Shown here piece by piece: positions 8,889 through 16,000 of a stretch of 16,000 bases of DNA (the first letter of the stretch is position 1; the number at the start of each line of letters is the position of its first letter). Both the position numbers and the translations under genes were made by a program. Source of the stretch: Owenia fusiformis (lineage: Eukaryota > Annelida > Polychaeta > Sabellida > Oweniidae); assembly GCA_903813345.2 (NCBI GenBank), contig CAIIXF020000400.1, positions 1-16,000 of the forward strand. The letters are read 5' to 3'. The notes beneath the pieces are model-generated. The model was not told where the DNA came from. It did not search any database and saw only the letters and a program-made list of their open reading frames with translations.

Positions 8889-8946
8889 TCTGTCATTTCT
8901 CTGGAATGATGTACACTTTCCTCCAAAAGATTGAAAACAATTGTAG

Positions 8947-9405
8947 TACAGTAAAACCTGTATATCTGAACACTTGGCTAATCCGAACACCTCCCAATTT
9001 GAACATTTTTTGGTCCGTTTTTTCTCCCATTGACTCAAATGTTTAAAAAACTTGAAATATGAACATCTCCCAATTTTGACACTGAACAGTCATGTTTGAA
9101 AATTAACCTATCTAATCTGAACACATAAAATATCACATGTTCCATAAATTGATCAAATATTTGAAAAAAACTTGAACGATCTCACTCATGGTGGGGCTTT
9201 CTAGGATGACTAAATTCATTTGAATCAGATTTTCATGTCACTCTAATGCCAAAGCTAAGTTGTCAAAAGAACTATAATATTTATTGAGAATTTGTTTCTA
9301 TTTCTTCAAAAACCCAAATCTTGCAAATGCAAAACCTCAAAATGTGAACACCTCCTAATCCGAACGCTCTGAGCTGGTCCCTTGGATTAGACAGATTTTA
9401 CTGTA
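8947..9405. mobile_element. pogo/Tigger-like MITE with TA target-site duplications
   Basis: The left end, TACAGTAAAACCTGT, and the right end (reverse complement TACAGTAAAATCTGT) form terminal inverted repeats. They begin at TA on both sides (8947-8948 and 9404-9405), as expected for the Tc1/mariner/pogo superfamily. Subterminal words CCGAACACCTCC and their inverted partner CGGATTAGGAGGTGTTC recur inside, a familiar feature of Tigger-like ends (CAGTA-AACC...TCCGAAC). No transposase frame is present in the roughly 455 bp, so it is non-autonomous. Confidence 0.8.
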
Positions 9406-9441
9406 GGTACAATCCCCTCTAAAAGTTACTGAAATCACTGG

Positions 9442-9815
9442 CTGGGAATTGGTGTTTGCTTACACACAGGTGTTCAATAGAGTATACTCATATGTTCGCT
9501 GGGCACAGTATTTCACTAAAGAGATGTTAATTATGACAGTTTTACTGTACTGGGAATTGGTGTTCACTATACACAGGTGTTCAATAGAGTAGACGCATGT
9601 TTTCACTGGGCACAGATCTTCACTAAAGAGGTGTTCATTAGGATATTTTTAATGTACTGAACTCACTGGCTGGGACGGAATCGGTGTTCACTATAATATA
9701 CACAGGTGTTCAATATAGTACAGGTATGTCACTGGGCACAGATCTCCACTAAAGAGGTGTTCACTATGACAGTTTTACTGTACTGAAATCAATCACTGGG
9801 AATTCACTATATACA
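9442..9815 (+). repeat. Minisatellite of ~108-126-bp units carrying pogo-like terminal words
   Basis: CTGGGA(A)TT-type unit starts lie at 9442, 9550, 9670 and 9796, giving spacings of 108, 120 and 126 and a final partial unit. Each unit contains GGTGTTCA up to three times, ACACAGGTGTTCAAT, CTGGGCACAG, CACTAAAGAGGTGTT and, at its end, an A- or T-rich string close to ACAGTTTTACTGTACT. The last string and the reverse of GGTGTTCA (TGAACACC) match the terminal and subterminal words of the adjacent MITE at 8947-9405. Confidence 0.85.
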
Positions 9816-10268
9816 AAATTGAAATCTGTGTATCATGCCACCCCTGCAAAATAATTGACTTGCCCACTTGGTCTCTTGGATCCACTTGCAAAATATATAT
9901 AGTAGATGTGAATATTTTCGAAACAAATGAGTGATATATACACATATTTTGTACCAAATGCGTGACATAAACGGCAATCGCGTGCAAAGACCGAACGGAA
10001 TGCGTTCGCTTTTTTCGCCATTCGGTATTTTACCGTGTTGGCCAGGGGGGAGATTCCCCAAAGATGCCCTATCATATTAGCACGTTCGAAAACAAATTTT
10101 ATAAACAGGCCTCAATTTGCCGTTGAAATGGATCTCCAAATTTTCACTGTAGTTTTATGAGTATTCTTTACAAGTATGGATCGAGTAACTTCAATAGTAT
10201 TACCGTAGGTTTGAAATGACGATGTTGAACTGATGTAAACGCCATTCCCACGATTTCAAATTTAACTC

Positions 10269-10339
10269 TGCGCATGCGCAGCACTGAGAGAGCATGTGCC
10301 CATGATTGTTCACGTGATCGAATCCTGCAATTTGATTGG
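10269..10339. promoter_or_regulatory. Promoter-like motif cluster (NRF1 palindrome, E-box, inverted CCAAT)
   Basis: A perfect 12-bp palindrome, TGCGCATGCGCA (10269-10280), matches the NRF1/alpha-PAL consensus. TCACGTGA (10310-10317) is a perfect USF-type E-box, and ATTGG (10335-10339) is an inverted CCAAT. All three lie within 71 bases and in a locally less AT-rich patch (about 10245-10330). The direction and the transcript it would serve are unknown, because no supported gene starts within the next kilobase on either side. Confidence 0.4.
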
Positions 10340-10371
10340 AGATGAAAAAAGCACTTGGTGAAAAATGTGTA

Positions 10372-10428
10372 TACCCTCTGGGAGCCACCAGCATGCATTT
10401 TCTTGGTGTTGTATTCTCTAAACTACCT
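10372..10428 (+). repeat. Dispersed ~60-bp repeat, plus-oriented copy
   Basis: Partner of 6296-6360 in inverse orientation. It begins at TACCCTCTGGGAGCC just downstream of the promoter-like motif cluster. Confidence 0.75.
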
Positions 10429-11205
10429 GGAAGTTTTATTTCAAAGGATGAATTTTAGTAAGCGTCCCATATTGTGACGTCATAGAGTTTGAAAAATAGA
10501 ATCTGTTGACAGCGACCTTTTTTGCTCTTTTTTTGTTACCTTCAACTTTTCAGGTGTACATTAAACAAAAAATACGAGATCAATTTTTAATAAATCATAC
10601 ATGATTATTTTGCTCTTAAACTCTAGTTTATTATAATAAATAGTTCATTTTGTTCGCAAAAGTATGTGTTTTTTGTTATATATGGAAAAGTGGAGGACGA
10701 AAGGTTTTCAAAATTCATTAAAATAGGGCTAATTTACGCCATTCGCCTGTTTTCAAGCACAGCAAAACGTATATTTATTTCACCTAGAATATCAATTGAT
10801 TCGTGTTTTATGATGCTCCTATCCCATTGTGATATCAGAGTTATTCGCCTTAAATATTTTGAGATAGCAGTAGATCTTCAAATTCAAGAATTGAGCTAAA
10901 TTGTAAGATAATAAATAAATCGCTAATTCCTTATAACTGTATAATCCCCTTCTCCGAATCAAACTGAATTATAATATTTCGGTTTGCTTATTTTAGCTGC
11001 TGTAGTTTAGGTCACTTGATGATATATTCAGTAACATGCCGTCACTAGAAACAAAACTTGACACTAAAGAATCACTCGAAATAAACAATGTGAATTATTA
11101 CCACCTTGCCAGGCCAGTTCTAGGGGTTTAAGTGCTAGCTTAGAAGGCATTCATTTTACTATATCGACCTGAGAAATGCGTGAGTCATAGTGGTGGTCCA
11201 TATGG
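10429..11205. other. AT-rich DNA, no supported gene
   Basis: A 77-codon + frame (10666-10899) has no recognisable motif. A TGACGTCA-like string (GTGACGTCATAG) occurs near 10475. Nothing else was recognised. Confidence 0.35.
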
Positions 11206-11233
11206 GCCGGTCTAGAATATATTCTGGACCGGC
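11206..11233. repeat. 28-bp near-perfect palindrome
   Basis: GCCGGTCTAGAATA is followed directly by TATTCTGGACCGGC. The arms match in 13 of 14 positions with no loop. It lies at the left edge of the palindrome-rich interval. Confidence 0.85.
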
Positions 11234-11291
11234 AATTTTTCCCCGGAAAATTAACCTGGTCGTTAACGGTGTAGTCCATTTGTCATTTTCT

Positions 11292-11624
11292 GAACGTATG
11301 AATATTTAAAAGTATGATGTTTTTCTGTATAAATACTATCATAAGGGATTATTGGAGTGATTTAGCTGGGTTGCCAAAAAATAACTTTGGGGAAAATTTT
11401 TGTATCTATTACCATGGTAACATACCAGGTATATGGTGGTATCCCAACGCTAAGTCAATAGTCAGCAACGCCATGTTAAGCGATTGCACCCCTCCCTAAT
11501 CAGCCTATATAATTTTTCCCCAAACAAACTTTTTCGGCAACCCAGTTAAATTACTTCAGAAAACCCTTATTATCATAAATCGACCATAAAACATCGTACT
11601 TTTAACAATTTCTAGGTTCACTAT
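11292..11624. mobile_element. MITE-like element with ~100-bp terminal inverted repeats
   Basis: Left arm 11304-11403 (TTAAAAGTATGATGTTTT ... TTAGCTGGGTTGCC ... GGGGAAAATTTTT) is the inverse of 11509-11612 at roughly 80% identity by eye, with small indels. Weaker similarity reaches GAAC-TA words at about 11292 and 11624. The unpaired centre of about 105 bases contains smaller palindromes (TTACCATGGTAA, ATACCAGGTAT). No transposase is encoded. Outer ends and target-site duplication are not resolved, so the superfamily is unknown. Confidence 0.75.
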
Positions 11625-11652
11625 TGGATGTATAGGAGTGACAAATTGCGGG

Positions 11653-11812
11653 CAATATTAAACAAATACTGGATGATCAGGAGCTGGATATGGCAGAATA
11701 CCTATTCGAGAAAAAATATTGGGCGAGGCGGCAGCCGAGCCCAATATTTTTTCGAGGATAGGTATTCTGGCCATATCCAGCTCCTGATCATCCAGTATTT
11801 GTTTTATTATGC
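11653..11812. mobile_element. Foldback palindrome 2, nearly perfect long hairpin
   Basis: Positions 11663-11801 fold almost perfectly. Each arm is about 64 bases, running CAAATACTGGATGATCAGGA at the outside through CAGAATACCTAT and AAATATTGGGC to a GC-rich tip (GAGGCGGCAGCCGAG), with only a handful of mismatches. Pairing continues more weakly out to GCA-TA-TTAAAC at 11653 and 11812. Arm identity is much higher than in palindrome 1, implying a recent origin or ongoing arm homogenisation. No protein is encoded. Confidence 0.9.
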
Positions 11813-11817
11813 ACCTC
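11803..11817 (-). repeat. 15-bp inverted repeat, left member
   Basis: TTTATTATGCACCTC is the exact reverse complement of 12735-12749. It lies at the outer edge of foldback palindrome 2. Confidence 0.8.
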
Positions 11818-12600
11818 CCAATCAAAGTTAAGTGGAGTACTTACTGGAGTACAGGCTTAAACTGTCGTTTAGTTGACATTATTTTGACATTTAAGGTATG
11901 AGTACCGTAATCCAACACCAAATTCGAAAATTCATGACAATACTTTGCACATATGGCGTTCGTGACCAACTATAAAACGCTTACCCCCCATAGTGTTATA
12001 TATCAAAATGTACCTGTTCATATAGGGGTTCGATTGATCTACATCATATTATAGGGAGCCAGGTTACTTTTTGAGATATCAGCGTCCATTTATTGTAACT
12101 CGCGTTTGCCACCACTTCCTCAATTCTGATATGACGAGCAAACGCGTAGTAAACATGCTCACGTCGGAACTATTTTTGACATACATCGCTATTTTCGTAA
12201 TTCAAATGAAAGTTGAACTCCTCCTCTTCATTTTGATACCAAAAAGTGGCATACTAGGTACCCTAGAAGCCAACTATGGCGTTATTTAGAACAATACCAC
12301 AGGTTTTTAAATGGACTATATAGGGGTCATACCTTTTGGCGGATGGATATGGAACCTCATACCTTATTTATTTTTTCTTTCAAAACTCAGACGACTTCCG
12401 GCCAGTTTATTCGCTACACTGGACGAAAATATTTGCCCCGGGAATTTAATTTTTATTTATTCGAGACGTTCTTGCAGAATTATATGTAACTTTTGAATGA
12501 TAAGGGTAATTGTGATTGATTAAGTGCATTTTTTTCTTCTATTTTCCGCCAGTTTCAGATGTAAGCTTTAAGTAGTACTCCAGTTATTAAGAAATAAAAC
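11818..12600. other. Interior between 15-bp inverted repeats, no supported gene
   Basis: A 10-bp inverted pair, ACTGGAGTAC near 11834 and GTACTCCAGT near 12573, lies inside the 15-bp repeats. Open frames of 72 and 61 codons (12071-12289, 12311-12496) show no motif. No transposase or recombinase was recognised. Confidence 0.35.
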
Positions 12601-12611
12601 TCTGTGAAAAA

Positions 12612-12647
12612 AATATCCGACCCTTTTTCTCGAAAGGGTCAGATATT
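12612..12647. repeat. 15-bp stem hairpin
   Basis: AATATCCGACCCTTT pairs with AAAGGGTCAGATATT (14 of 15) around a 6-base loop, and is followed by a second AAAATATCCGGCAG copy of the outer arm. It has the shape of a terminator, but in a eukaryotic intergenic setting it is more likely the subterminal hairpin of a mobile element. Confidence 0.7.
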
Positions 12648-12734
12648 AAAAAAATATCCGGCAGTTTTCAGAAAAGAGCAGAGTATTGCCAAATTACAAG
12701 CAACTAAGAACCAATCAGATTTGAGTATTTTAAT

Positions 12735-12749
12735 GAGGTGCATAATAAA
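12735..12749 (+). repeat. 15-bp inverted repeat, right member
   Basis: GAGGTGCATAATAAA is the perfect inverse of 11803-11817. It forms the first bases of the minisatellite that follows. Confidence 0.8.
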
Positions 12750-13090
12750 TGTATTTATCATGCAATATGCATCTCACATTTAGTGCAATACATGTATTTA
12801 TTGTAATATTTGTCTTCAACCGTATGCATTGTGTATTTCACATTTAGTGCAATATTCATATTTATTGTAATATTTGACCATAGTGCAACATGCTACTCAC
12901 ATTAAGTGCAATATATGAATTTATTGTAATATCAGTCTTCGACCATATGCATGATACAATTCACATTTAGTGCGATATTTGTATTTATTGTAATTTTTGA
13001 CCATATGCAACATGCTACTCTCATTTAGTGCAATATATGTATTTATTATGCAATATCCTTCTCACATTAGGTGCAATATATGTATCTAAT
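12738..13090 (+). repeat. AT-rich minisatellite with alternating 64/58-bp spacing
   Basis: The core CACATTTAGTGCAATATATG followed by TATTTATTGTAATAT recurs about six times. Core starts are at 12775, 12839, 12898, 12962, 13020 and 13063, so the spacings are 64, 59, 64, 58 and 43. Alternate units share a longer linker (TCTTC(A/G)ACC(G/A)TATGCAT versus TTGACCATA(T)GCAACATGCTACT). This shows that the real repeat is a dimer of about 122 bases. Confidence 0.9.
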
Positions 13091-13189
13091 ATAATGATTG
13101 ACAATATCATTCCATGAACTGCTTATTTATGCCAAACTGATTAATCAGACTGAATTTATATCATTGGTTATTAATGTATAAATTTTTAC

Positions 13190-13210
13190 CAGAGACATTT
13201 TTTGTCTCTG
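13190..13210. repeat. 8-bp stem, 5-base loop hairpin
   Basis: CAGAGACA / TGTCTCTG pair perfectly around a T-loop. This is a small structure of unknown role. Confidence 0.5.
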
Positions 13211-13310
13211 TCTTTATGAATGTTGACCAAAGCTGCCCATTGGGGGTAGTAATGGGTGACACTCAGATATAATGTATATTGTTAGTACCTCAGTTGAAAT
13301 ACTCGATTTT

Positions 13311-13418
13311 GATTGGTCAACGAGCGGTGAATAATTTTAACTGTACACCGCGCAATGCATTGCCGGTGAATAATATTCCCAGCATTCCACTAAAATGACG
13401 TCATTATCAGATGATAAA
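13311..13418 (+). promoter_or_regulatory. Promoter-like region upstream of the Crypton-like fragment
   Basis: It contains an inverted CCAAT (GATTGGTCA, 13311-13319), the palindrome GCAATGCATTGC (13352-13363), a repeated CGGTGAATAAT (13325 and about 13364), and a perfect CRE, TGACGTCA (13396-13403). The CRE overlaps an upstream in-frame ATG at 13395. A better-context ATG follows at 13419. Confidence 0.45.
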
Positions 13419-13688
13419 ATGGCCGCCGCTAGCACAAGCCGTTTCAAAAATGTTGAAGATGAGGATATTATTAGTCTCTTAGAGAGTAGAGACAGTCAAA
13501 ATACGAAGAAAAATCTAAAACTTTGTACAAAGCTTTTAGTGGACTTCGCCCAGGAGAGTAATTTGACTCCATTGAGTGAACTTACTGCCGTGGCAGATGT
13601 AGATCTCGAGGGTCTGAATCCAACTTCAAGTCAACTTCAAGGGTCAGAAAAATCTAAGATATTCTTCGGACTAACAAAACAATTATAG
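13419..13688 (+). pseudogene. N-terminal fragment of a Crypton-like tyrosine recombinase
   Basis: The open frame can start at 13395, but the ATG at 13419 sits in a strong Kozak context (AAAATGG) just after a CRE and is preferred. This gives 89 residues to TAG at 13686-13688. Residues SRFKNVEDEDIISLLESRDS followed by QNTKKNLKLCTKLLVDF fit the N-terminal pattern of Crypton/KIAA1958-like proteins in marine animals (RF..V.E.DI..LLE..DS.NTKK.....). In those proteins this stretch precedes the core-binding and catalytic domains of a tyrosine recombinase. After about residue 60 the resemblance fades, and no catalytic R, H or Y motifs follow before the stop. It is therefore a truncated or chimeric copy, or the first exon of a larger gene. 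A small host gene is a less likely alternative. Confidence 0.55.
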
Positions 13689-13912
13689 ACCTCTCCATTC
13701 GGTTTACTGTCAAAATTATATCCCTCGACTGTAAAATTGACAAGTGTATATTTAAGAAAAGGGGGTCCTCTGAAACATTGACTGGTTTAATGCATTAACT
13801 TTTTGGTTTTCACCTATAAACTTTACATCAGAGAAATAAATGACTGAACTATGCTCAGTAAAATTTTGGTGCATTTTAGAGAAAAAATAAAGGTTTTGCG
13901 TTCAATTAACAA
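13689..13912. other. AT-rich interval after the Crypton-like fragment
   Basis: No continuation of the recombinase was found in any frame. A GGGGGTCCTCTGAAACATTG string near 13752 has slight likeness to an inverted mariner-type end but is too weak to call. Confidence 0.3.
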
Positions 13913-13944
13913 ATGTTCCAATTTTTTTTGGACCACCCTGTATA
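13913..13944 (-). mobile_element. Solitary mariner-like terminal sequence next to TA
   Basis: Read on the minus strand it starts TA-TACAGGGTGGTCCAAAAAA, the form of many Tc1/mariner termini (CAGGGTGG/TCC adjoining a TA duplication). A matching convincing second end was not found, so this is either a decayed element about 200 bp long or a lone end. Confidence 0.4.
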
Positions 13945-14501
13945 TTGTAATATCAGTGACACAAAAATAAACTATTTTAAACTAAAACTAAAAACTAAAC
14001 TCAATGCAATAATTATATACAGGCACTTATTCATTGTTACTGCGAATTTCAAAAGCCTCCAAATTGTGTGGAATAGAGCATGCAATGTTTTTCAGTTTCA
14101 AGCAGGTTTTAGTACATTCTGACCAATTGTATTTTCAGACTTATTCATTTCATGATTAGGCCTATGTAATACTGACCTACTTATCTGCCTAGCATATCTT
14201 TAATGATATTTCAAACCTTCAAATCAGACAATGATGAAGCAATGATTTTAAAAGCCAAAGCTGTATTCCTAATGTATGCAAAGCGTAATATGCTTATGCA
14301 AATGTGATTTTATGTAAATATGTTAATGGAAAACAAAATTGTAAATGTACTCACAATATACACTTGTGGTAATAAAGGATACACTACAACAATACAATAC
14401 ACGACCTCAAACCAACTTTTATCTACAAACTTTTATACATATCACGTTTGAACTTTTCAATTTGGTATTTGATGTATACATTTTTCTTATTCAAGCTTTC
14501 C

Positions 14502-14656
14502 ATTTTTCTATTCAAACAGTTCGGCATTTCTTATTTTTCTATTAAAACTGTTCGGCATTTTGCGCATTCACACTATATCAATCGCTTACTCCTGGAGTGG
14601 GAAATATATTATGAGAACTAGATTCTCAAGAATGCCGAACTGTTTGAATGGGAAAA
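14502..14656. repeat. 28-bp direct repeats plus inverted copy (AACAGTTCGGCATT)
   Basis: ATTTTTCTATT(C/A)AAAC-GTTCGGCATTT occurs at 14502-14529 and 14533-14560. Its inverse, AATGCCGAACTGTTTGAATG, lies at 14631-14650 and continues to 14656. The arrangement can fold with about 70 to 100 unpaired bases. Confidence 0.8.
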
Positions 14657-14853
14657 CAGCTTGCAAGTGTTGATTTCTTAGTTCGAACTTTTGTATAATT
14701 TTGGTTCGAGCATTTTATCATTTTGGTTTGAACTATTGGATCGAAAATTGAAGGAAGTATATTTGGATTTTTTAAGTTTAAACTTTTTGAATCCTAAAAA
14801 TTGAACATCGAAGCTATTATCGATCTTGCAATGAATGGTTTTTTCAGTGTTTG

Positions 14854-14890
14854 ACCATGGGCTCTACCACCATCTGATAGAGCTCATGGT
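14854..14890. repeat. 13-bp stem with 11-base loop
   Basis: ACCATGGGCTCTA pairs with TAGAGCTCATGGT (12 of 13) near the centre of the foldback-like region. Confidence 0.75.
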
Positions 14891-15190
14891 TTTAATTTTT
14901 TGTGTTTTGTGTCTGATTTTCCCTTTTGAAGCTGTTTTTCGGAGTTTAATAGATGTGTAATTGCTCAGTTAAAATATCAAACACTGAAGATTTATTTTTA
15001 AACACCATTACTAGAATTGAATAAAAACTTTGAAAGTTTGAACTAAAAAATGTAATATCAAACAAAAAATATGGATTATCAAACATAGAATTGAAAAATT
15101 GGACAAACATTTAAAAGTTTGAATTGATATATGAAAATTCAAACAAGAAAATTAAAATTTTAAAAACATGAAAATGAAAAAATCGAATAA

Positions 15191-15430
15191 AGACGCTAAA
15201 ATAATCCCAATGAGCATGTTTGTATTAATTCAATGGTTCTCTATTTAGATGTGACAAGCCAAATTAGACAGGTCCGGTCCCCAACTGCACTTTAACAGGT
15301 ATGTCAACACACCACCTTTATTGTAAAGCTTTTGTTGGGAATATACACTTTTAAAGTAGTACTAAAGTACCACCCACAAATATATTGTATATTTGTGTGA
15401 ATTTAAAAAGAAATAAACATAAACATAAAA
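15191..15430. other. Interval with a palindrome, no supported gene
   Basis: A perfect 10-bp stem (CACAAATATA-TTG-TATATTTGTG) lies at 15375-15397. Splice-like signals, TTCTCTATTTAG before 15249 and CAG|GTATGT at 15298/15299, bracket a 50-base segment. All three frames of that segment hit a stop, so a coding exon is not called. Confidence 0.3.
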
Positions 15431-15945
15431 GATGTCTACACGGAACGCCTTTTAGCCCAACCAGGAATATCAATAGAGTCATTTCTAGATGCTTTATTCG
15501 AAAAAGCAATGTCCTCAAGGCCTGTGGATTGTCCCAACTTTAAACACAAAGGAGGAAAAAAGCGAAGATAGCCGTTACAAGCTTGCAAGCTTCTCATTTT
15601 ACCAGTTTAAAGAGGGAAATCCGACTGAAATTGCATCTGTGTTTTGCAAAACTCGAGACTTAACACAAGCAAACATAGGGTCCAAAACATAGCGTCCAAA
15701 AACGCACGCATCCAGGACTGACTGGATATTGATATTCTAGGCGATCATAAGTCTCTGCTTGCTACCATGACTCTTTTGGCAAGTATGAACCATCCGGCAA
15801 GGCCCACTTCTTTCCTACTAACAACGATACACCTAGACCTGAAGAAAGCCAACATACGGTACATCCTCTCCCAAAAGACACACTGATACCCGTATCATCA
15901 TCCAACTCGCTTTCTCAACTGTACATACAGAGGAATATCAACTAG
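15431..15945 (+). pseudogene. Unrecognised, possibly frameshifted coding fragment
   Basis: Composition here is less AT-rich and resembles coding DNA. Frame 2 is open from 15407 to the TAG at 15569-15571, with RLLAQPGISIESFLDALFEK as its most protein-like stretch. Frame 3 is open from 15489 to 15692 and could continue it after a +1 shift near 15555 (SRYKLASFSFYQFKEGNPTE). Frame 1 is open at 15751-15942 (GKYEPSGKAHFFPTNND), overlapped by a frame-2 stretch at 15722-15883. I do not recognise any of these, and the right choice of frames is uncertain. It may be a decayed transposon or gene, or chance. The sequence may also continue past the window end. Confidence 0.25.
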
Positions 15946-16000
15946 AGTGCAGAACAATTCGACCATTGGCCCAAAAGACCAGCCACAATCGCCTGATGAA

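Larger units (their letters stand above)
14410..15190. mobile_element. Foldback-like region built from ~23-bp subrepeats in opposite orientation
   Basis: On the left side, GTTCGAACTTTT- and GTTTGAAC-type units recur at 14681, 14704, 14726 and 14776 (about 23 or twice 25). On the right side the inverse TCAAAC words recur at 15058, 15079, 15103 and 15139. The + strand is T-rich on the left and A-rich on the right. The middle holds a stem-loop at 14854-14890 and an inverted pair TTCAGTGTTTGA / TCAAACACTGAA at 14843-14854 / 14977-14988. This resembles foldback elements, whose long arms consist of short tandem subrepeats. No transposase is encoded. Confidence 0.5.

Noticed and set aside
9793-10398. 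Cluster of overlapping minus-strand frames
   Set aside because: Several mutually overlapping frames of 64 to 84 codons without motif; they look like chance frames in a less AT-rich patch.
12612-12647. Rho-independent-terminator-like hairpin
   Set aside because: The setting is eukaryotic and repeat-rich, and no bacterial gene precedes it.
12738-13090. CRISPR-like array
   Set aside because: Spacer-equivalent segments are themselves repeated and similar, the repeats are AT-rich and variable, and no cas genes are present. It is a minisatellite.
15249-15298. 50-base exon bracketed by splice-like signals
   Set aside because: All three frames contain stops, and the signals are common by chance in AT-rich DNA.

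Overview
The window looks like an AT-rich, gene-poor stretch of a metazoan nuclear genome. There are no bacterial-style operons or ribosome-binding sites, and almost every strong signal is a transposable-element remnant or an inverted or tandem repeat. The mixture of an RT-family protein C-terminus with an endonuclease-like motif, a non-LTR retrotransposon CCHC tail, a Crypton-type recombinase N-terminus, pogo/Tigger-like termini and many foldback palindromes fits a marine invertebrate, perhaps a mollusc. That placement is an inference from family resemblance and is not proven. No intact host protein-coding gene could be supported, and no tRNA, rRNA or CRISPR array was seen.

Layout. 1-536: C-terminal end of a retroelement protein on the + strand, entering from beyond the left edge. 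537-2529: mostly featureless AT-rich DNA, with one copy of a 64-bp repeat at 1837-1900. 2530-5172: an old duplicated block (segments B, C, C', B') later interrupted by a palindrome complex (2831-3111) and by a 5'-truncated LINE on the minus strand (3782-4619). The LINE is flanked by a perfect 12-bp target-site duplication. 5173-8946: mostly unique AT-rich DNA with a 24-bp tandem duplication and dispersed inverted repeats. 8947-9405: a pogo/Tigger-like MITE with TA duplications. It is followed at 9442-9815 by a three-unit minisatellite whose units contain the same type of terminal sequence. 10269-10339: a compact cluster of promoter-like motifs. 11206-12749: a nest of palindromes and MITE-like inverted repeats, including a nearly perfect 139-bp hairpin and a 15-bp inverted repeat pair. 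12738-13090: a minisatellite with alternating 64/58-bp spacing. 13311-13688: a promoter-like region and an N-terminal fragment of a Crypton-like tyrosine recombinase, followed by a solitary mariner-like end. 14410-15190: a foldback-like region built from roughly 23-bp subrepeats in opposite orientation around a central stem-loop. 15431-15943: short open frames, unrecognised and apparently broken.

Together the features record repeated rounds of insertion and local duplication rather than a working pathway. The most notable points are the sharply dated LINE insertion, the terminal repeats that seem to have grown into a minisatellite, and the family of hairpins sharing a GAGGTGCA-type end. All similarities come from reading the sequence; no alignment or database search was run.
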